The notes beneath the pieces are model-generated. The model searched no databases and was not told where the DNA came from. It saw only the letters and a list, made by a program, of their open reading frames with translations. From an uncultured Johnsonella sp. (GTDB taxonomy: Bacteria; Bacillota; Clostridia; Lachnospirales; Lachnospiraceae): a stretch of 20,558 nt of DNA. The stretch's first letter is position 1. Each line of letters opens with the position of its first letter. This document shows positions 7,128-15,829 of this stretch, one piece after another. The position numbers were made by a program, and so were the translations under genes. The DNA lies in contig CAAFUL010000017.1 of assembly GCA_900766185.1 (NCBI GenBank), positions 1-20,558 on the forward strand, in the 5' to 3' direction.

Positions 7128-7646
7128 ATGAATATAGTATTACTTGAACCTGAAATGCCTTCAAATACAGGAAATATAGGAAGGACCTGTGTAGCTACCG
7201 ATACGGCTCTGCATCTGATAGAGCCGCTGGGATTTACCTTAAATGAAAAAAAGATAAAAAGAGCGGGTCTTGATTATTGGAATAAACTTAAATTATATAT
7301 ATACAGTGATTTTGAAGACTTCCTTGAAAAAAATCCTAAAGCAAAGACTAGGTTTTATATGGCTACTACCAAGGCTGAAAAAACATATTCAGAGGTAATC
7401 TACGAGGAAGATGACTACATAATGTTTGGAAAAGAAAGTGCGGGAATACCGGAAGAAATCTTAATAAGAGATAAAGAAAGCTGCATACGAATACCCATGT
7501 GGGGAGACATACGCAGCCTTAATTTATCAAATTCCGTTTCTATTATCCTGTATGAAGCCTACAGACAACTGGGCTTTGAAGGTTTGAATACAAAGGGTGA
7601 GTTACACAGACTTAGTTGGTCTCAGTCTGAATCCATGCACCGCTAG
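7128..7646 (+). CDS. trmL: tRNA (cytidine(34)-2'-O)-methyltransferase
   Basis: TrmL (YibK/CspR family, SPOUT fold with a trefoil knot) methylates the wobble-base ribose of tRNA-Leu isoacceptors using S-adenosylmethionine. Motifs are complete: PSNTGNIGRTCVAT (11-24), MFGKESAGIPEEI in the middle, and the knot-forming IPMWGDIRSLNLSNSVSIIL near 122-141. The length of 172 exceeds the usual 150-160; the last dozen residues (LSWSQSESMHR) are read from DNA that also encodes the C-terminus of the opposite-strand surface protein, so the tail is probably a non-conserved extension. GGAG (7118-7121) lies 6 bases before the ATG. The gene follows the 42-bp repeat pair and may have its own promoter, which I could not place. 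Confidence 0.95.
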   Translation: MNIVLLEPEMPSNTGNIGRTCVATDTALHLIEPLGFTLNEKKIKRAGLDYWNKLKLYIYSDFEDFLEKNPKAKTRFYMATTKAEKTYSEVIYEEDDYIMFGKESAGIPEEILIRDKESCIRIPMWGDIRSLNLSNSVSIILYEAYRQLGFEGLNTKGELHRLSWSQSESMHR

Positions 7647-8385
7647 CATCTACCTTGTAACCGTCAGGTGTTGTTGCATTGCTTAACATAACTCCGTTGT
7701 CCTTATCAAGATAATACCAAATGTTATTGAGATTTTGCCAACCGGTAAGCATATCGCCGTTTTCTCCGAGCAGGTAATAACCCTCCTTTAATTCTACCCA
7801 ACCGGTAAGCATGTATCCGTTAGCATCAAAGTAGTACCATTTGTTATCTATAAGCTTCCATGCAGATCTGGTAACATCAGCTCCTTTTTCCCTGTACTGC
7901 CACTTATCACCGGTTTTAAACCAGCCTACAACAGGTGAAGAGGCCTTATTGCCTGAAGCACCTGAAGATGAAGAACTGCTTTGACCTATATTATTATCCT
8001 TTTTAAAAGTACTGATCATATTTGAATCAACATAAAGAGCGTCCGATCTTAAAGTGTTATCGGTCTTGTTACCTTTACTCGGATATACAGTAAAAGTATA
8101 GCTTCCAACACCGTTATTGGCTACCTTTTTCGAAAAATCATAACGCGGACTCTGTACTGTAATAAGAGAATCTATCTTTTTGCTTCCCTTATAAAGCTGT
8201 ACCTTGTATGAGGTCTTATCCTCACTCTCATCCCATGTGGCTACAGCAAGATCGGCACCGGCATCCCAAGAGGCATTGCTGATGGTATAATCTTTATCGG
8301 AAGAACTTGCATATACTGTAGTGTGTACTAATGAAAGCCCGGCAAGTAATGAAAAACATACGATTATTTTCCTAAAACATTTCAT
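7612..8385 (-). CDS. Secreted protein with choline-binding-type repeats
   Basis: A 257-residue exported protein. Residues 1-26 are a signal peptide (MKCFRKIIVCFSLLAG..., ending VYA). Residues about 30-120 look like a beta-sandwich domain of fibronectin III type (ISNASWDAGADLAVATWDE, KVQLYKG). A Ser/Gly linker at 135-150 leads to about four cell-wall-binding repeats of 20 residues (GWFKTGDKWQYRE, WKLIDNKWYYFDANGYMLT, GWVELKEGYYLLGENGDMLT, GWQNLNNIWYYLDKDNGVML). Such repeats bind choline or related wall polymers, so this is probably a wall-attached adhesin or accessory protein; no enzyme domain is seen. The start at 8385 is fixed by GGAGG seven bases upstream; an upstream extension to 8490 lacks a signal-peptide start. 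It overlaps trmL by 35 bases, tail to tail. Confidence 0.88.
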   Translation of the reverse strand: MKCFRKIIVCFSLLAGLSLVHTTVYASSSDKDYTISNASWDAGADLAVATWDESEDKTSYKVQLYKGSKKIDSLITVQSPRYDFSKKVANNGVGSYTFTVYPSKGNKTDNTLRSDALYVDSNMISTFKKDNNIGQSSSSSSGASGNKASSPVVGWFKTGDKWQYREKGADVTRSAWKLIDNKWYYFDANGYMLTGWVELKEGYYLLGENGDMLTGWQNLNNIWYYLDKDNGVMLSNATTPDGYKVDASGAWIQTETN

Positions 8386-8537
8386 AAAAAACCTCCAAAT
8401 CAATCTATCATATATTAAAGCAACATAGTTGCTCAGTATCTTAAAATCACATCTGTAACTACCGTAAAAGAGTATAACATTTATACGCACCTAAAGAAAG
8501 TACATTAAAGTATATGTAAAACTTTGTTTATAAAATG
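8386..8537 (-). promoter_or_regulatory. Leader and possible promoter of the choline-binding-type protein gene
   Basis: On the minus strand an extended -10, TGTTATACT, lies at 8479-8471, but the -35 region is weak (TTTCTT-like). If used, the mRNA leader would be about 80 bases. The leader contains a short dyad at 8419-8433 (AGCAAC ATA GTTGCT), which could be a small hairpin or operator. The gene is separated from the histidine kinase operon by a terminator, so it needs a promoter here. Confidence 0.35.
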
Positions 8538-8587
8538 AAAAAAACGAAGCCGAATTGTAACAAAAAAGTAATAATTATAATTCGGCT
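8538..8587 (-). terminator. Rho-independent terminator of the mutS2-response regulator-kinase operon
   Basis: Read on the minus strand, AGCCGAATT (8587-8579) pairs with AATTCGGCT (8556-8548), and the stem extends by about four more pairs inward, leaving a loop of about 14 bases. It is followed two bases later by a run of seven T (8544-8538). It lies 22 bases past the kinase stop. Confidence 0.85.
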
Positions 8588-8609
8588 AAATTATTACAAA
8601 AATACTTAG

Positions 8610-10007
8610 TTACTGTGCTAAAGGAATTGAAAATACAAATTCGGTGCCGACATCTTTTGTGCTTATTACATCTATGTATTCACCATGTGCCTGAACTATA
8701 TCCTTAACAATTGAAAGACCGAGTCCGGTACCTTTTTTATCCTTACCTCTTGAATAATCGGATTTGTAAAACCTGTCAAAAACCTTGGCAATATCTTTCT
8801 TATCTATACCTATACCGCTGTCTTTAACAGATATAAATATTTTACCTTTTTTTTGAGTGGTGGAAATAGTTATGGCGCTGTCCGTATTTGAGAATTTTAT
8901 GGCATTGTCTATTAAGTTATATAAAACCTGCTGTATCTTAGTCATATCGGCATAAACATTTTGACTTTCTTCGGTAAATATAAGATTTATAAGCACATTT
9001 TTGGCATTACACTGAAGCTCAAAACTTTTAGCGGTGTCTTTTATAACTCTGTGTATGTCAAAGTTTGTTCTAAAAAGCCTTCCCTTGGTATCCAAGTCAT
9101 TAAGAGTTAATATGTTATCCGTAAGTTTGCTAAGCCTCTCACTTTCATCTATGACCCTTTGAATATACTTTTCCTGCATATCCGGAGTGATAGTACCGTC
9201 AAGTATTGCACTCAGATACCCCTTTATAGAGGTTAGCGGTGAGCGAAAGTCATGAGAGATATTGGTAATAAAATTCCTTTGATATTCTTCGGTCTGGCTA
9301 AGCTCCGTTGCCATAAAATTAAGAGTTCCGGCAAGATATCCCATTTCATCGTTTGTAGTAACATTTGCCTTAAATGAAAGATCGCCCTGAGCATACCTTT
9401 TTGCAGCAGTAGTGATCTCTCTTAGCGGTGTATATACTATTTTATGAAATATTATAAGTATAAGTGTCGATAATAAGAACACGATAAAAAATGTTATATA
9501 CACTATATTAAGTATTTTATTTTGACTTTCAACCACCTTAGTCATAGGAAGGTGTATCACTATATAACCGTATGTTTTATAGTTTCCGGTTATAGGGGCT
9601 GATACACTTAGTACATCAAAGGGAAAGGAGCCGAAGTAGCTGCCTGTCATATAGGACTTATTTCCGGTAGCTAAGGGATTAAAACCTTCTATGGTAGAAT
9701 TTGTTTTATTATTGGCAGAGTCAACTATGACCTTGCCGTCCTTACTCATGATCCATATATAGGAGTCGAGGAAGGTGGCTACCGCTTTAAGCTGCGGATA
9801 GGCTTGATTAAGGTCAAGATCACTTCCTTCGTATACATTGGAATAAGTTGAGGCGATTAAATTCGCCTCATCATATAATATTCCGCTTCTGGAACTTATA
9901 AGGTAATTATGAGTAAGCTTGGAAGAAAGGGTGGCAATTGCTATAAATCCGGCAATACCGAAGGCAAGGTAAGCCAGTATAAATTTAAAGTATAAAGATA
10001 AACTCAT
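8610..10007 (-). CDS. Membrane sensor histidine kinase
   Basis: A 465-residue transmembrane histidine kinase that phosphorylates the response regulator encoded just upstream. Layout: TM1 about 8-29; extracytoplasmic region about 30-163, with the pattern SYIWIMSKDGKVIVDS suggesting a PAS/Cache-like sensor; TM2 about 165-187; HAMP about 188-240; HisKA with phospho-acceptor H252 in NISHDFRSPLTSIKGYL; HATPase with the N box NLIDNAIKFS, G1 DSGIGID, F box FDRFYKSD and G2 GTGLGLSIV. All catalytic motifs are intact. The ATG overlaps the regulator stop by four bases (ATGA), so the pair is translationally coupled. The signal is not known; the fold is of the wall-stress/phosphate kinase class (EnvZ/PhoR-like). 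Confidence 0.95.
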   Translation of the reverse strand: MSLSLYFKFILAYLAFGIAGFIAIATLSSKLTHNYLISSRSGILYDEANLIASTYSNVYEGSDLDLNQAYPQLKAVATFLDSYIWIMSKDGKVIVDSANNKTNSTIEGFNPLATGNKSYMTGSYFGSFPFDVLSVSAPITGNYKTYGYIVIHLPMTKVVESQNKILNIVYITFFIVFLLSTLILIIFHKIVYTPLREITTAAKRYAQGDLSFKANVTTNDEMGYLAGTLNFMATELSQTEEYQRNFITNISHDFRSPLTSIKGYLSAILDGTITPDMQEKYIQRVIDESERLSKLTDNILTLNDLDTKGRLFRTNFDIHRVIKDTAKSFELQCNAKNVLINLIFTEESQNVYADMTKIQQVLYNLIDNAIKFSNTDSAITISTTQKKGKIFISVKDSGIGIDKKDIAKVFDRFYKSDYSRGKDKKGTGLGLSIVKDIVQAHGEYIDVISTKDVGTEFVFSIPLAQ

Positions 10008-10717
10008 AGCTGTCCGCTCTTTCTAAGTTCAAACTTGTAACCTATACCCCATACTGTGGATATAGCCCATGAATTATGATCCTTGATTTTCTCACGAAGC
10101 CTCTTTATATGCACATCCACAGTTCTGGTATCTCCTATGTACTCATATCCCCAGATATTGTCGAGTAACTGCTCCCTTGTAAATACCTGATTGGGACTGG
10201 AAGCCAAGAAGTATAAAAGTTCAAGCTCCTTTGGAGGCATATCAACAGTATTGCCCTTATAAACTACGGAATAATTACTTAAATTAATGGAAAGATCGGG
10301 GTATTCAACTATATTTTGTCCCTTTTCATCCGGTTGCTGTTTGGACTTTTGATATCTTCTCATAACCGCCTTGGCTCTGGCTACAAGCTCCTTAGAGTCA
10401 AAAGGCTTTACCATATAGTCATCCGCACCCAGTTCAAGACCTAAAACCTTGTCAAATACTTCTCCCTTTGCCGAAAGCATTATAATAGGTACCTGTGAGC
10501 TTTGCCTTATGTATTTGCAAACCTCATAGCCGTCTATACCGGGAAGCATAAGATCGAGAAGTACAAGTTGAGGATCGAAGTCTGCAAAAACTTTTATAGC
10601 CTCTTCTCCGTCATAAACTATCTTAGTATCGTAACATTCTTTTAACAAATATAGGGAGATAAGCTCCGCTATATTCTCATCATCATCTACAATTAATATT
10701 CTTTGTTTTTCTGCCAT
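10004..10717 (-). CDS. OmpR/PhoB-family response regulator
   Basis: A 237-residue DNA-binding regulator. The receiver domain (about 5-120) has the acidic pair D11/D12 with D13, the phosphorylation site D55 in LVLLDLMLPG, S82 in MLSAKGE and K104 in YMVKPF. The C-terminal winged helix (about 138-232) shows SNYSVVYKG, PPKELELLYFLASSPNQVF, REQLLDNIWGYEY and DTRTVDVHIKRLREKI, typical of the OmpR family. GGAG lies 7 bases before the ATG. It is 15 bases downstream of mutS2 and overlaps the kinase gene, so all three are probably one transcript. Confidence 0.96.
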   Translation of the reverse strand: MAEKQRILIVDDDENIAELISLYLLKECYDTKIVYDGEEAIKVFADFDPQLVLLDLMLPGIDGYEVCKYIRQSSQVPIIMLSAKGEVFDKVLGLELGADDYMVKPFDSKELVARAKAVMRRYQKSKQQPDEKGQNIVEYPDLSINLSNYSVVYKGNTVDMPPKELELLYFLASSPNQVFTREQLLDNIWGYEYIGDTRTVDVHIKRLREKIKDHNSWAISTVWGIGYKFELRKSGQL

Positions 10718-10732
10718 ATATTACTCCAAATT

Positions 10733-13087
10733 CTAAAATCTTACTATTGTAACAGCATTGCCGCCGTCATCAAACTCTGCCAATTTAAATGATTTGACAA
10801 AGGACTGCCTTTTTAAGTAGGCATGTATACCTTTTTGTAAGGCACCGCTGCCTCTGCCGTGAATAATTCTTACATACTCAAGATGTGCAAGCAGGGCATC
10901 ATCAAGGTATTTATCGAGTACTGAGCAGGCTTCATCAACATTCATACCTATCAGGTTTACTTCAGGTGAGATTGAAAGCGACTTCATACCTTGAGAACTT
11001 CTGGCAGTATGTCTTTTGGTAGAGCTATCCTTATTTTCCTCAAGAAGCTCCAAATCACTTAGATTTACTTTAGAGCTTATAATACCGGTTTGGACGCTCA
11101 GTATGCCCTTATCATTAGGAAGGGATGAAACCGTACCCTTTAGGTTAAGACTGTGAATAAACACACTGTCACCGATTTTTACACTGTCCACTTTTTTCTT
11201 AGGACTGCTTTTTGTAATATTTTTCTTATTTTTACTCTCATTTTCTTTAATGGAGCTTCTTAACCTGTCTCTTTCTTTTTCAAGAGGTGCTCCCAGTCCG
11301 GAGGCTATTTTATTAATATTTCTAATAGTGCTGTCGGCAGTTTCCTTAGCCTCTTCAAGTATACTTTGAGCTTCCTGCCTTGCCTGCTCAAGAAGTTTTT
11401 CTTTTTGTGAATTTATTTTTTCAAGACTTTTATCATAACTTAATTTTAGAGAGCTTATTTCTCTTTCTTTCTTTTCTATTTCAATGCGGCTTTTTTCAAG
11501 AGCTATTCTGTCGGTCTCAAGTTTGGTAATAAGGTCTTCAAATGATATGGCATCGGAAGATATATGCTTTTTAGCCTCTTCTATAATATTCGTAGGAAGT
11601 CCGAGTTTTTGAGAAATAGCAAAGGCATTGGATTTTCCCGGTACACCTATAAGTATGCGATAAGTAGGTCTAAGTGTTTCCACATCAAACTCACAACTTG
11701 CATTTTCCACATTCTTTGTGTTAAGTGCATAGACCTTAAGTTCACTGTAATGTGTACTTGCCATAATACTGCTGCCACGCCTTTTAAGTTCATCAAGTAC
11801 AGCTATGGCAAGGGCAGCACCCTCAGTCGGGTCGGTACCCGCACCAAGCTCGTCAAATAGGCATAAGGATTTATTATCAGCTGATTTAAGTATGTATATA
11901 ATGTTTTTCATGTGAGCCGAAAATGTTGAAAGATTTTGCTCTATACTTTGCTCATCTCCTATATCGGCAAATACTTTTTTATATACGGATAATTTACTTT
12001 TGTCAAATGCAGGTATGTGAAGACCTGACTGACCCATAAGAGTGAGCAGACCTACGGTTTTCATAAGTACTGTTTTACCTCCGGTGTTGGGACCGGTAAT
12101 AATCAAAAGCTTATAATCAGCACCAAGCCCTATATTGACCGGCACAACCTGCTCCGAATCAAGCAGTGGATGCCTTGCCTCTTTTAAGTCTATAATTGAA
12201 TCTTCGTTAAATAAAGGCTTGCTTGCCTTCATGTGATTGGCAAGTCTTGCCTTGGCATAGATAAAATCAAGCTTTGCCAAAAGTTTGTTATTTTCACTAA
12301 GCTCAGCGGTATAAGCGGCAGCACTTTGGCTTAAATCAAAAAGAATTTTTTCTATCTCCAAAGCCTCGGCTATTTCAATCTCCTTTATCTCATTGTTCAT
12401 TTTTACAATAGCAATAGGCTCTATAAATACCGTAGAGCCGGTGGATGATTGATCATGTATAATACCCTGAACTCTGTTTTTATACTCACTTTTTATAGGA
12501 AGACAATAACTGCCGTTACGCTGCGTAATTATTGCTTCCATCATATATTCCCTATGAGCCTGAAGTATATTGTTAAGCTCGGTATGTAGCCTTGACTGAG
12601 TAGTTTTAAGCTGCCTTCTAAGCTTACTTAGGGTGGAAGAAGCCGCATCAGCAACTATATCTTCAGAAACTATGCATCTGTCAAGCTCTTTTTTTAAGTC
12701 CTTGATCAGTGAAAGTTCCTCAAAATACTCACTTAAACTGTCATCATAATTTTCATTATCGGCTTTTTCTTTGTAAGAATAAGCTTTTTCAACATGCTCA
12801 AGAAGTATTTTGATTTTGAAAAGCTCGCTAAGGCTTAATGAGGAGTCTATGGCAAGGCTTTTTAAGGATTCACCTATGTCGCTTAGTGCAGGGAAGGTAA
12901 GGTTACCAAAAAGCCTTAATCGGTTTACCGCCGCCGCAGTCTCTTCCTGATTTTTTACTATTGTTTGAAAGTCCGTATCAGGTCTTAGCTTGGAGCAAAG
13001 CTTAACTCCCGGCTCACAGCTTGCATATGCTATTAATTTTTCTATAATTTTGTTAAATTCTAATATTTGTAATACTTTACCGTTCAT
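10733..13087 (-). CDS. mutS2: Endonuclease MutS2 with C-terminal Smr domain
   Basis: A 784-residue MutS2, close to the Bacillus protein in length (785). In the Firmicutes MutS2 acts in suppression of homologous recombination and in rescue of collided ribosomes. The helical core (1-320) lacks the mismatch-recognition domain of MutS. The ATPase has Walker A GPNTGGKT (332-339), QSGLHIPA, the loop FADIGDEQSIEQNLSTFSAH and Walker B LCLFDELGAGTDPTEGAAL. A long coiled coil rich in Lys/Glu follows (about 510-630), then a basic linker and the Smr domain (about 708-784), with IIHGRGSGALQKGIHAYL. The first Smr block reads NLIGMNVDEA rather than DLRG, as in some clostridial homologues. AAGGA lies 7 bases ahead of the ATG. 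Confidence 0.97.
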   Translation of the reverse strand: MNGKVLQILEFNKIIEKLIAYASCEPGVKLCSKLRPDTDFQTIVKNQEETAAAVNRLRLFGNLTFPALSDIGESLKSLAIDSSLSLSELFKIKILLEHVEKAYSYKEKADNENYDDSLSEYFEELSLIKDLKKELDRCIVSEDIVADAASSTLSKLRRQLKTTQSRLHTELNNILQAHREYMMEAIITQRNGSYCLPIKSEYKNRVQGIIHDQSSTGSTVFIEPIAIVKMNNEIKEIEIAEALEIEKILFDLSQSAAAYTAELSENNKLLAKLDFIYAKARLANHMKASKPLFNEDSIIDLKEARHPLLDSEQVVPVNIGLGADYKLLIITGPNTGGKTVLMKTVGLLTLMGQSGLHIPAFDKSKLSVYKKVFADIGDEQSIEQNLSTFSAHMKNIIYILKSADNKSLCLFDELGAGTDPTEGAALAIAVLDELKRRGSSIMASTHYSELKVYALNTKNVENASCEFDVETLRPTYRILIGVPGKSNAFAISQKLGLPTNIIEEAKKHISSDAISFEDLITKLETDRIALEKSRIEIEKKEREISSLKLSYDKSLEKINSQKEKLLEQARQEAQSILEEAKETADSTIRNINKIASGLGAPLEKERDRLRSSIKENESKNKKNITKSSPKKKVDSVKIGDSVFIHSLNLKGTVSSLPNDKGILSVQTGIISSKVNLSDLELLEENKDSSTKRHTARSSQGMKSLSISPEVNLIGMNVDEACSVLDKYLDDALLAHLEYVRIIHGRGSGALQKGIHAYLKRQSFVKSFKLAEFDDGGNAVTIVRF

Positions 13088-13124
13088 AATTAATCCTTTT
13101 CATAAATAAACATATATATAGTAA

Positions 13125-13154
13125 CACATAAAAAAGGGTTTCGCTACAAGTCAA
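13125..13154 (-). promoter_or_regulatory. Possible promoter of the mutS2 operon
   Basis: On the minus strand, TTGACT (13154-13149) is followed after 18 bases by TATGTG (13130-13125). The -35 is good, the -10 only fair. It lies about 40 bases upstream of the mutS2 ATG and diverges from the HtrA-like gene's promoter. Confidence 0.4.
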
Positions 13155-13188
13155 ATGTAATCTATATAGAAAATTATGTAGATATTAA

Positions 13189-13217
13189 TTGCGTAAGTTT
13201 TCAAATACAAGTATAAT
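13189..13217 (+). promoter_or_regulatory. Sigma-A promoter of the HtrA-like gene
   Basis: TTGCGT (13189-13194), 17 bases, then a consensus TATAAT (13212-13217). Transcription would start near 13224, so an in-frame GTG at 13226 would be almost leaderless; this supports the ATG at 13319 as the true start of the downstream gene. Confidence 0.7.
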
Positions 13218-13318
13218 TAGTATTAGTGAGTCTTATCAAGAAAATGTATGATATAGGTATATTTTGGCAACTATTGTGGCAATACTTTAGCAATTTTATA
13301 AAAACGGAGAAATTGTCT

Positions 13319-14581
13319 ATGGATGACGATAAGGACAAATTTATCACTGAAAAAATAATAAAAAAGGATAAGAGCAAATACATAAGTTTGCTTAAGTTGC
13401 TTTTATCGGCAGTGGTATTCGGTGTAGTGGCAATGGCTACTGCATTATTTGCAAAACCGGGGCTTGAGAAGTTTATAGTAAAGAGCACTACAGAGAAAGA
13501 AACTATAAGTATAGAAAAAGATGCAACGGTTTTACAAAGCAGCAGCGAAGTGATAGAAACTGAAGACACAGAGGCTTTTAAGAACATAGCCGAATCAATT
13601 ATAGATGAACATAGCTATGATGAGGAAGATGTAAAGGCTATGTATAAGGCTATGGCTAATTTAGCCAATAATTTAGACAGTTGTGTAACTTCCATACATT
13701 CTATAAAGAATGAGAAAGATTGGTTTGACAACTTAATAGAGTCGGGACATTATTATTCCGGACTTGTAATAGCAAAGACGGAGAATGAAGTCTTGGTGCT
13801 TTGTCCGGTGCAGGCTATAGATGCGGCAGACACCATAAATGTAAGTTTTAAGAATAACTACAGCAAGCAGGCAACGGTCAAATCGGCAGACGGTCATATA
13901 GGGATAGCTATATTGTCTGTAGATACAAGTGATGCCGAAAGCGGTATAAAAGAAGGGATAGAGGTTATAGCTTTAGGGAATTCCTACCTTGTATCAAGAG
14001 GAGATATAGCCTTGGCTATAGGCAGCCCTACGGGATTTAACTATTCTACGGGTTACGGCTGGGTGTCATATATATCAAAAGATGTAAGCATAGTTGATTC
14101 AACAGCAATGTTTATGTATACCTCACTTGCTTTGGACAATACCAGAGGAAGTTTCCTCGTAAATACTTCCGGAGAACTTATAGGAATAGCAAGTGCTTCT
14201 TACCCGTCAGAGACAGGTGCAAGTGTTGCCATAGGTATTTCCGACTTAAAGGCAAGACTTGAATATATGATCAATGCAATGCCTGCCGCCTATATAGGAA
14301 TAAAACCCATAGATATTAATGCCAAGGTCAAAGAAAGCGGAGTTCCTGAAGGCATATATGTAACGGAGGTGGTGGCGGACTCTCCCTCATACATATCAGG
14401 TATACAGGTGGGAGATATAATAAGTGAGATAGACGGAGTTAAGGTATCTTCAACAGCCGCCTATAAGGAAGTAATAGATAAGCTTACAGTGGGCAAGGAG
14501 ATAAACATAAAGCTTTACCGTGATAACGGAAAGAATGAATACAGCCAATTGGATATTAATTTGACAGTTGCAAGTAGGTAA
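13319..14581 (+). CDS. Membrane-anchored HtrA-like protein with PDZ domain, probably catalytically dead
   Basis: A 420-residue protein of the trypsin-like S1C (HtrA/DegP) family. Layout: charged cytoplasmic N-terminus (1-20), one TM helix (22-45), an acidic linker, a chymotrypsin-like domain (about 118-320) and a PDZ domain (about 322-418) with SPSYISGIQVGDIISEIDG. Family landmarks such as GDIALAIGSPTGF and SGELIGIASA remain, but the catalytic residues do not: the expected His falls at P163, the Asp at G195 and the Ser of GNSGGP at R276 (NTRGSF). It is likely a pseudoprotease that binds peptides. GGAG (13306-13309) is 9 bases before the chosen ATG; in-frame GTG 13226 and ATG 13244 lack one. 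yhaM follows 15 bases on. Confidence 0.82.
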   Translation: MDDDKDKFITEKIIKKDKSKYISLLKLLLSAVVFGVVAMATALFAKPGLEKFIVKSTTEKETISIEKDATVLQSSSEVIETEDTEAFKNIAESIIDEHSYDEEDVKAMYKAMANLANNLDSCVTSIHSIKNEKDWFDNLIESGHYYSGLVIAKTENEVLVLCPVQAIDAADTINVSFKNNYSKQATVKSADGHIGIAILSVDTSDAESGIKEGIEVIALGNSYLVSRGDIALAIGSPTGFNYSTGYGWVSYISKDVSIVDSTAMFMYTSLALDNTRGSFLVNTSGELIGIASASYPSETGASVAIGISDLKARLEYMINAMPAAYIGIKPIDINAKVKESGVPEGIYVTEVVADSPSYISGIQVGDIISEIDGVKVSSTAAYKEVIDKLTVGKEINIKLYRDNGKNEYSQLDINLTVASR

Positions 14582-14596
14582 GTTAAAGGGGATTAT

Positions 14597-15547
14597 ATGC
14601 AGTATATAGAAAGTTTAAGAGAAGGAAATAGAGTAGTATCTCAGATTTATCTTTGTAAATCTAAGAATATTCAACTTACAAAGGCAGGAAAGGAGTACGG
14701 TAATCTTATATTTCAGGATAAGACCGGCACTATAGAGGCTAAAATCTGGGACCTAACTTCTCCTGGCATAGAGGACTTTGAAACTATGGATTATGTGTCG
14801 GTAGAGGCGGATGTGACAAGCTTTAACAATAATTTACAGCTCAATGTCAAGCGTATAAGACTTGCAAGAAGCGGAGAATATGAAACCTCGGACTATTTGC
14901 CCGTATCAAAGTATAATACAGATGATATGTATAAGGAGCTTGAAAATATAATCCAAAGTGTTAAGAATACTTATCTGAATGCAGTGCTTAAAAAAATTTT
15001 TATAGAAGATAAGGACTTTGCAGCCAAATTCAAATATTCTTCAGCTGCAAAAAGCGTACACCACAGCTTTGTAGGCGGACTTTTGGAGCATAGTTTAAGT
15101 GTAACAAGACTTTGTATACATTATTGCAGCAAGTATAAATTACTTAATTATGATTTGCTTATAACTGCGGCACTTTTGCATGATATAGGAAAGACCGCAG
15201 AGCTTTCAGCCTTTCCAGAAAATGACTATACGGATGAGGGGCAGCTTTTGGGGCATATAATTATAGGTCTGGATATTATTTCCAAGGCTATTTCAAAAAT
15301 AGACAAGTTCCCGCCTACCTTAGCTAATGAATTAAAACACTGTATAGTGGCACATCATGGAGAACTTGAATACGGCTCTCCTAAAAAGCCGGCTTTAATT
15401 GAGGCTATGGCACTTAATCTGGCGGATAATACAGATGCGAAACTACAGACATTTACGGAGATTATAGAAGCAAGCAACGGCGTAGGCAAAGAGTGGTTGG
15501 GATATAACAGATTTTTTGAGAGCAATATAAGAAAGACGCATATGTAG
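14597..15547 (+). CDS. yhaM: 3'-5' exoribonuclease YhaM-like (OB fold plus HD domain)
   Basis: YhaM trims RNA from the 3' end and is a metal-dependent phosphohydrolase. The 316 residues match the family length (about 314 in B. subtilis). The N-terminal OB-fold domain (about 10-90) contains LTKAGKEYGNLIFQDKTGTI, which binds nucleic acid. The HD domain has HHSFVGGLLEHSLSV (155-169), the metal-binding H195-D196 in LLHDIGKT and HCIVAHHGELEYGSPKKP further on. All expected metal ligands are visible. GGGG in AAAGGGGATTAT serves as the ribosome binding site. The gene follows the HtrA-like one by 15 bases and is probably in the same transcript. Confidence 0.93.
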   Translation: MQYIESLREGNRVVSQIYLCKSKNIQLTKAGKEYGNLIFQDKTGTIEAKIWDLTSPGIEDFETMDYVSVEADVTSFNNNLQLNVKRIRLARSGEYETSDYLPVSKYNTDDMYKELENIIQSVKNTYLNAVLKKIFIEDKDFAAKFKYSSAAKSVHHSFVGGLLEHSLSVTRLCIHYCSKYKLLNYDLLITAALLHDIGKTAELSAFPENDYTDEGQLLGHIIIGLDIISKAISKIDKFPPTLANELKHCIVAHHGELEYGSPKKPALIEAMALNLADNTDAKLQTFTEIIEASNGVGKEWLGYNRFFESNIRKTHM

Positions 15548-15829
15548 TTGCCAAACTGCTATTGAGTCATGTTTTGAGGATAGGTTATGTATTTTAGGTA
15601 TTGTATGGCTTACATGGTGTAGGCAGTATAATTTTTTGAAAAATATGTTTTGCGTATATGATTCGTATTGTAGGCTTTATGCGTAATAGTAATATTGTTT
15701 TTGGCAGTATTTACTGTTGAGAGGTTTTAGCCGGCATAAGCCTAAGTTATAAGGTAAGAATTTACATAGATTTTCCGCTTGTAAAAACGAAGCGGATTTT
15801 AGTATATAACAAGCGAAAGGATTTTGTTT
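15548..15829 (+). other. Gap between yhaM and rlmD with one hairpin
   Basis: No gene is evident. TCCGCTT (15774-15780) pairs with AAGCGGA (15790-15796) across a 9-base loop, followed by TTTTAG; the T-run is short, so it is at best a weak terminator or attenuator ahead of rlmD. AT-rich sequence before it may hold a promoter, but no clear pair of hexamers stands out. AAAGGA (15816-15821) is the rlmD ribosome binding site. Confidence 0.4.

Noticed and set aside
13226..13318. GTG start of the HtrA-like gene
   Set aside because: It lies two bases past the predicted transcription start and lacks a ribosome binding site; the ATG at 13319 has one.
13201..13587. 128-codon minus-strand frame across the mutS2/HtrA-like gap
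   Set aside because: It runs antisense to the HtrA-like gene and through its promoter; it has no start signals and no recognisable domain.
15774..15800. Strong terminator between yhaM and rlmD
   Set aside because: The 7-bp stem is good, but the T-run is only four bases; it is described as a weak hairpin in the gap entry.
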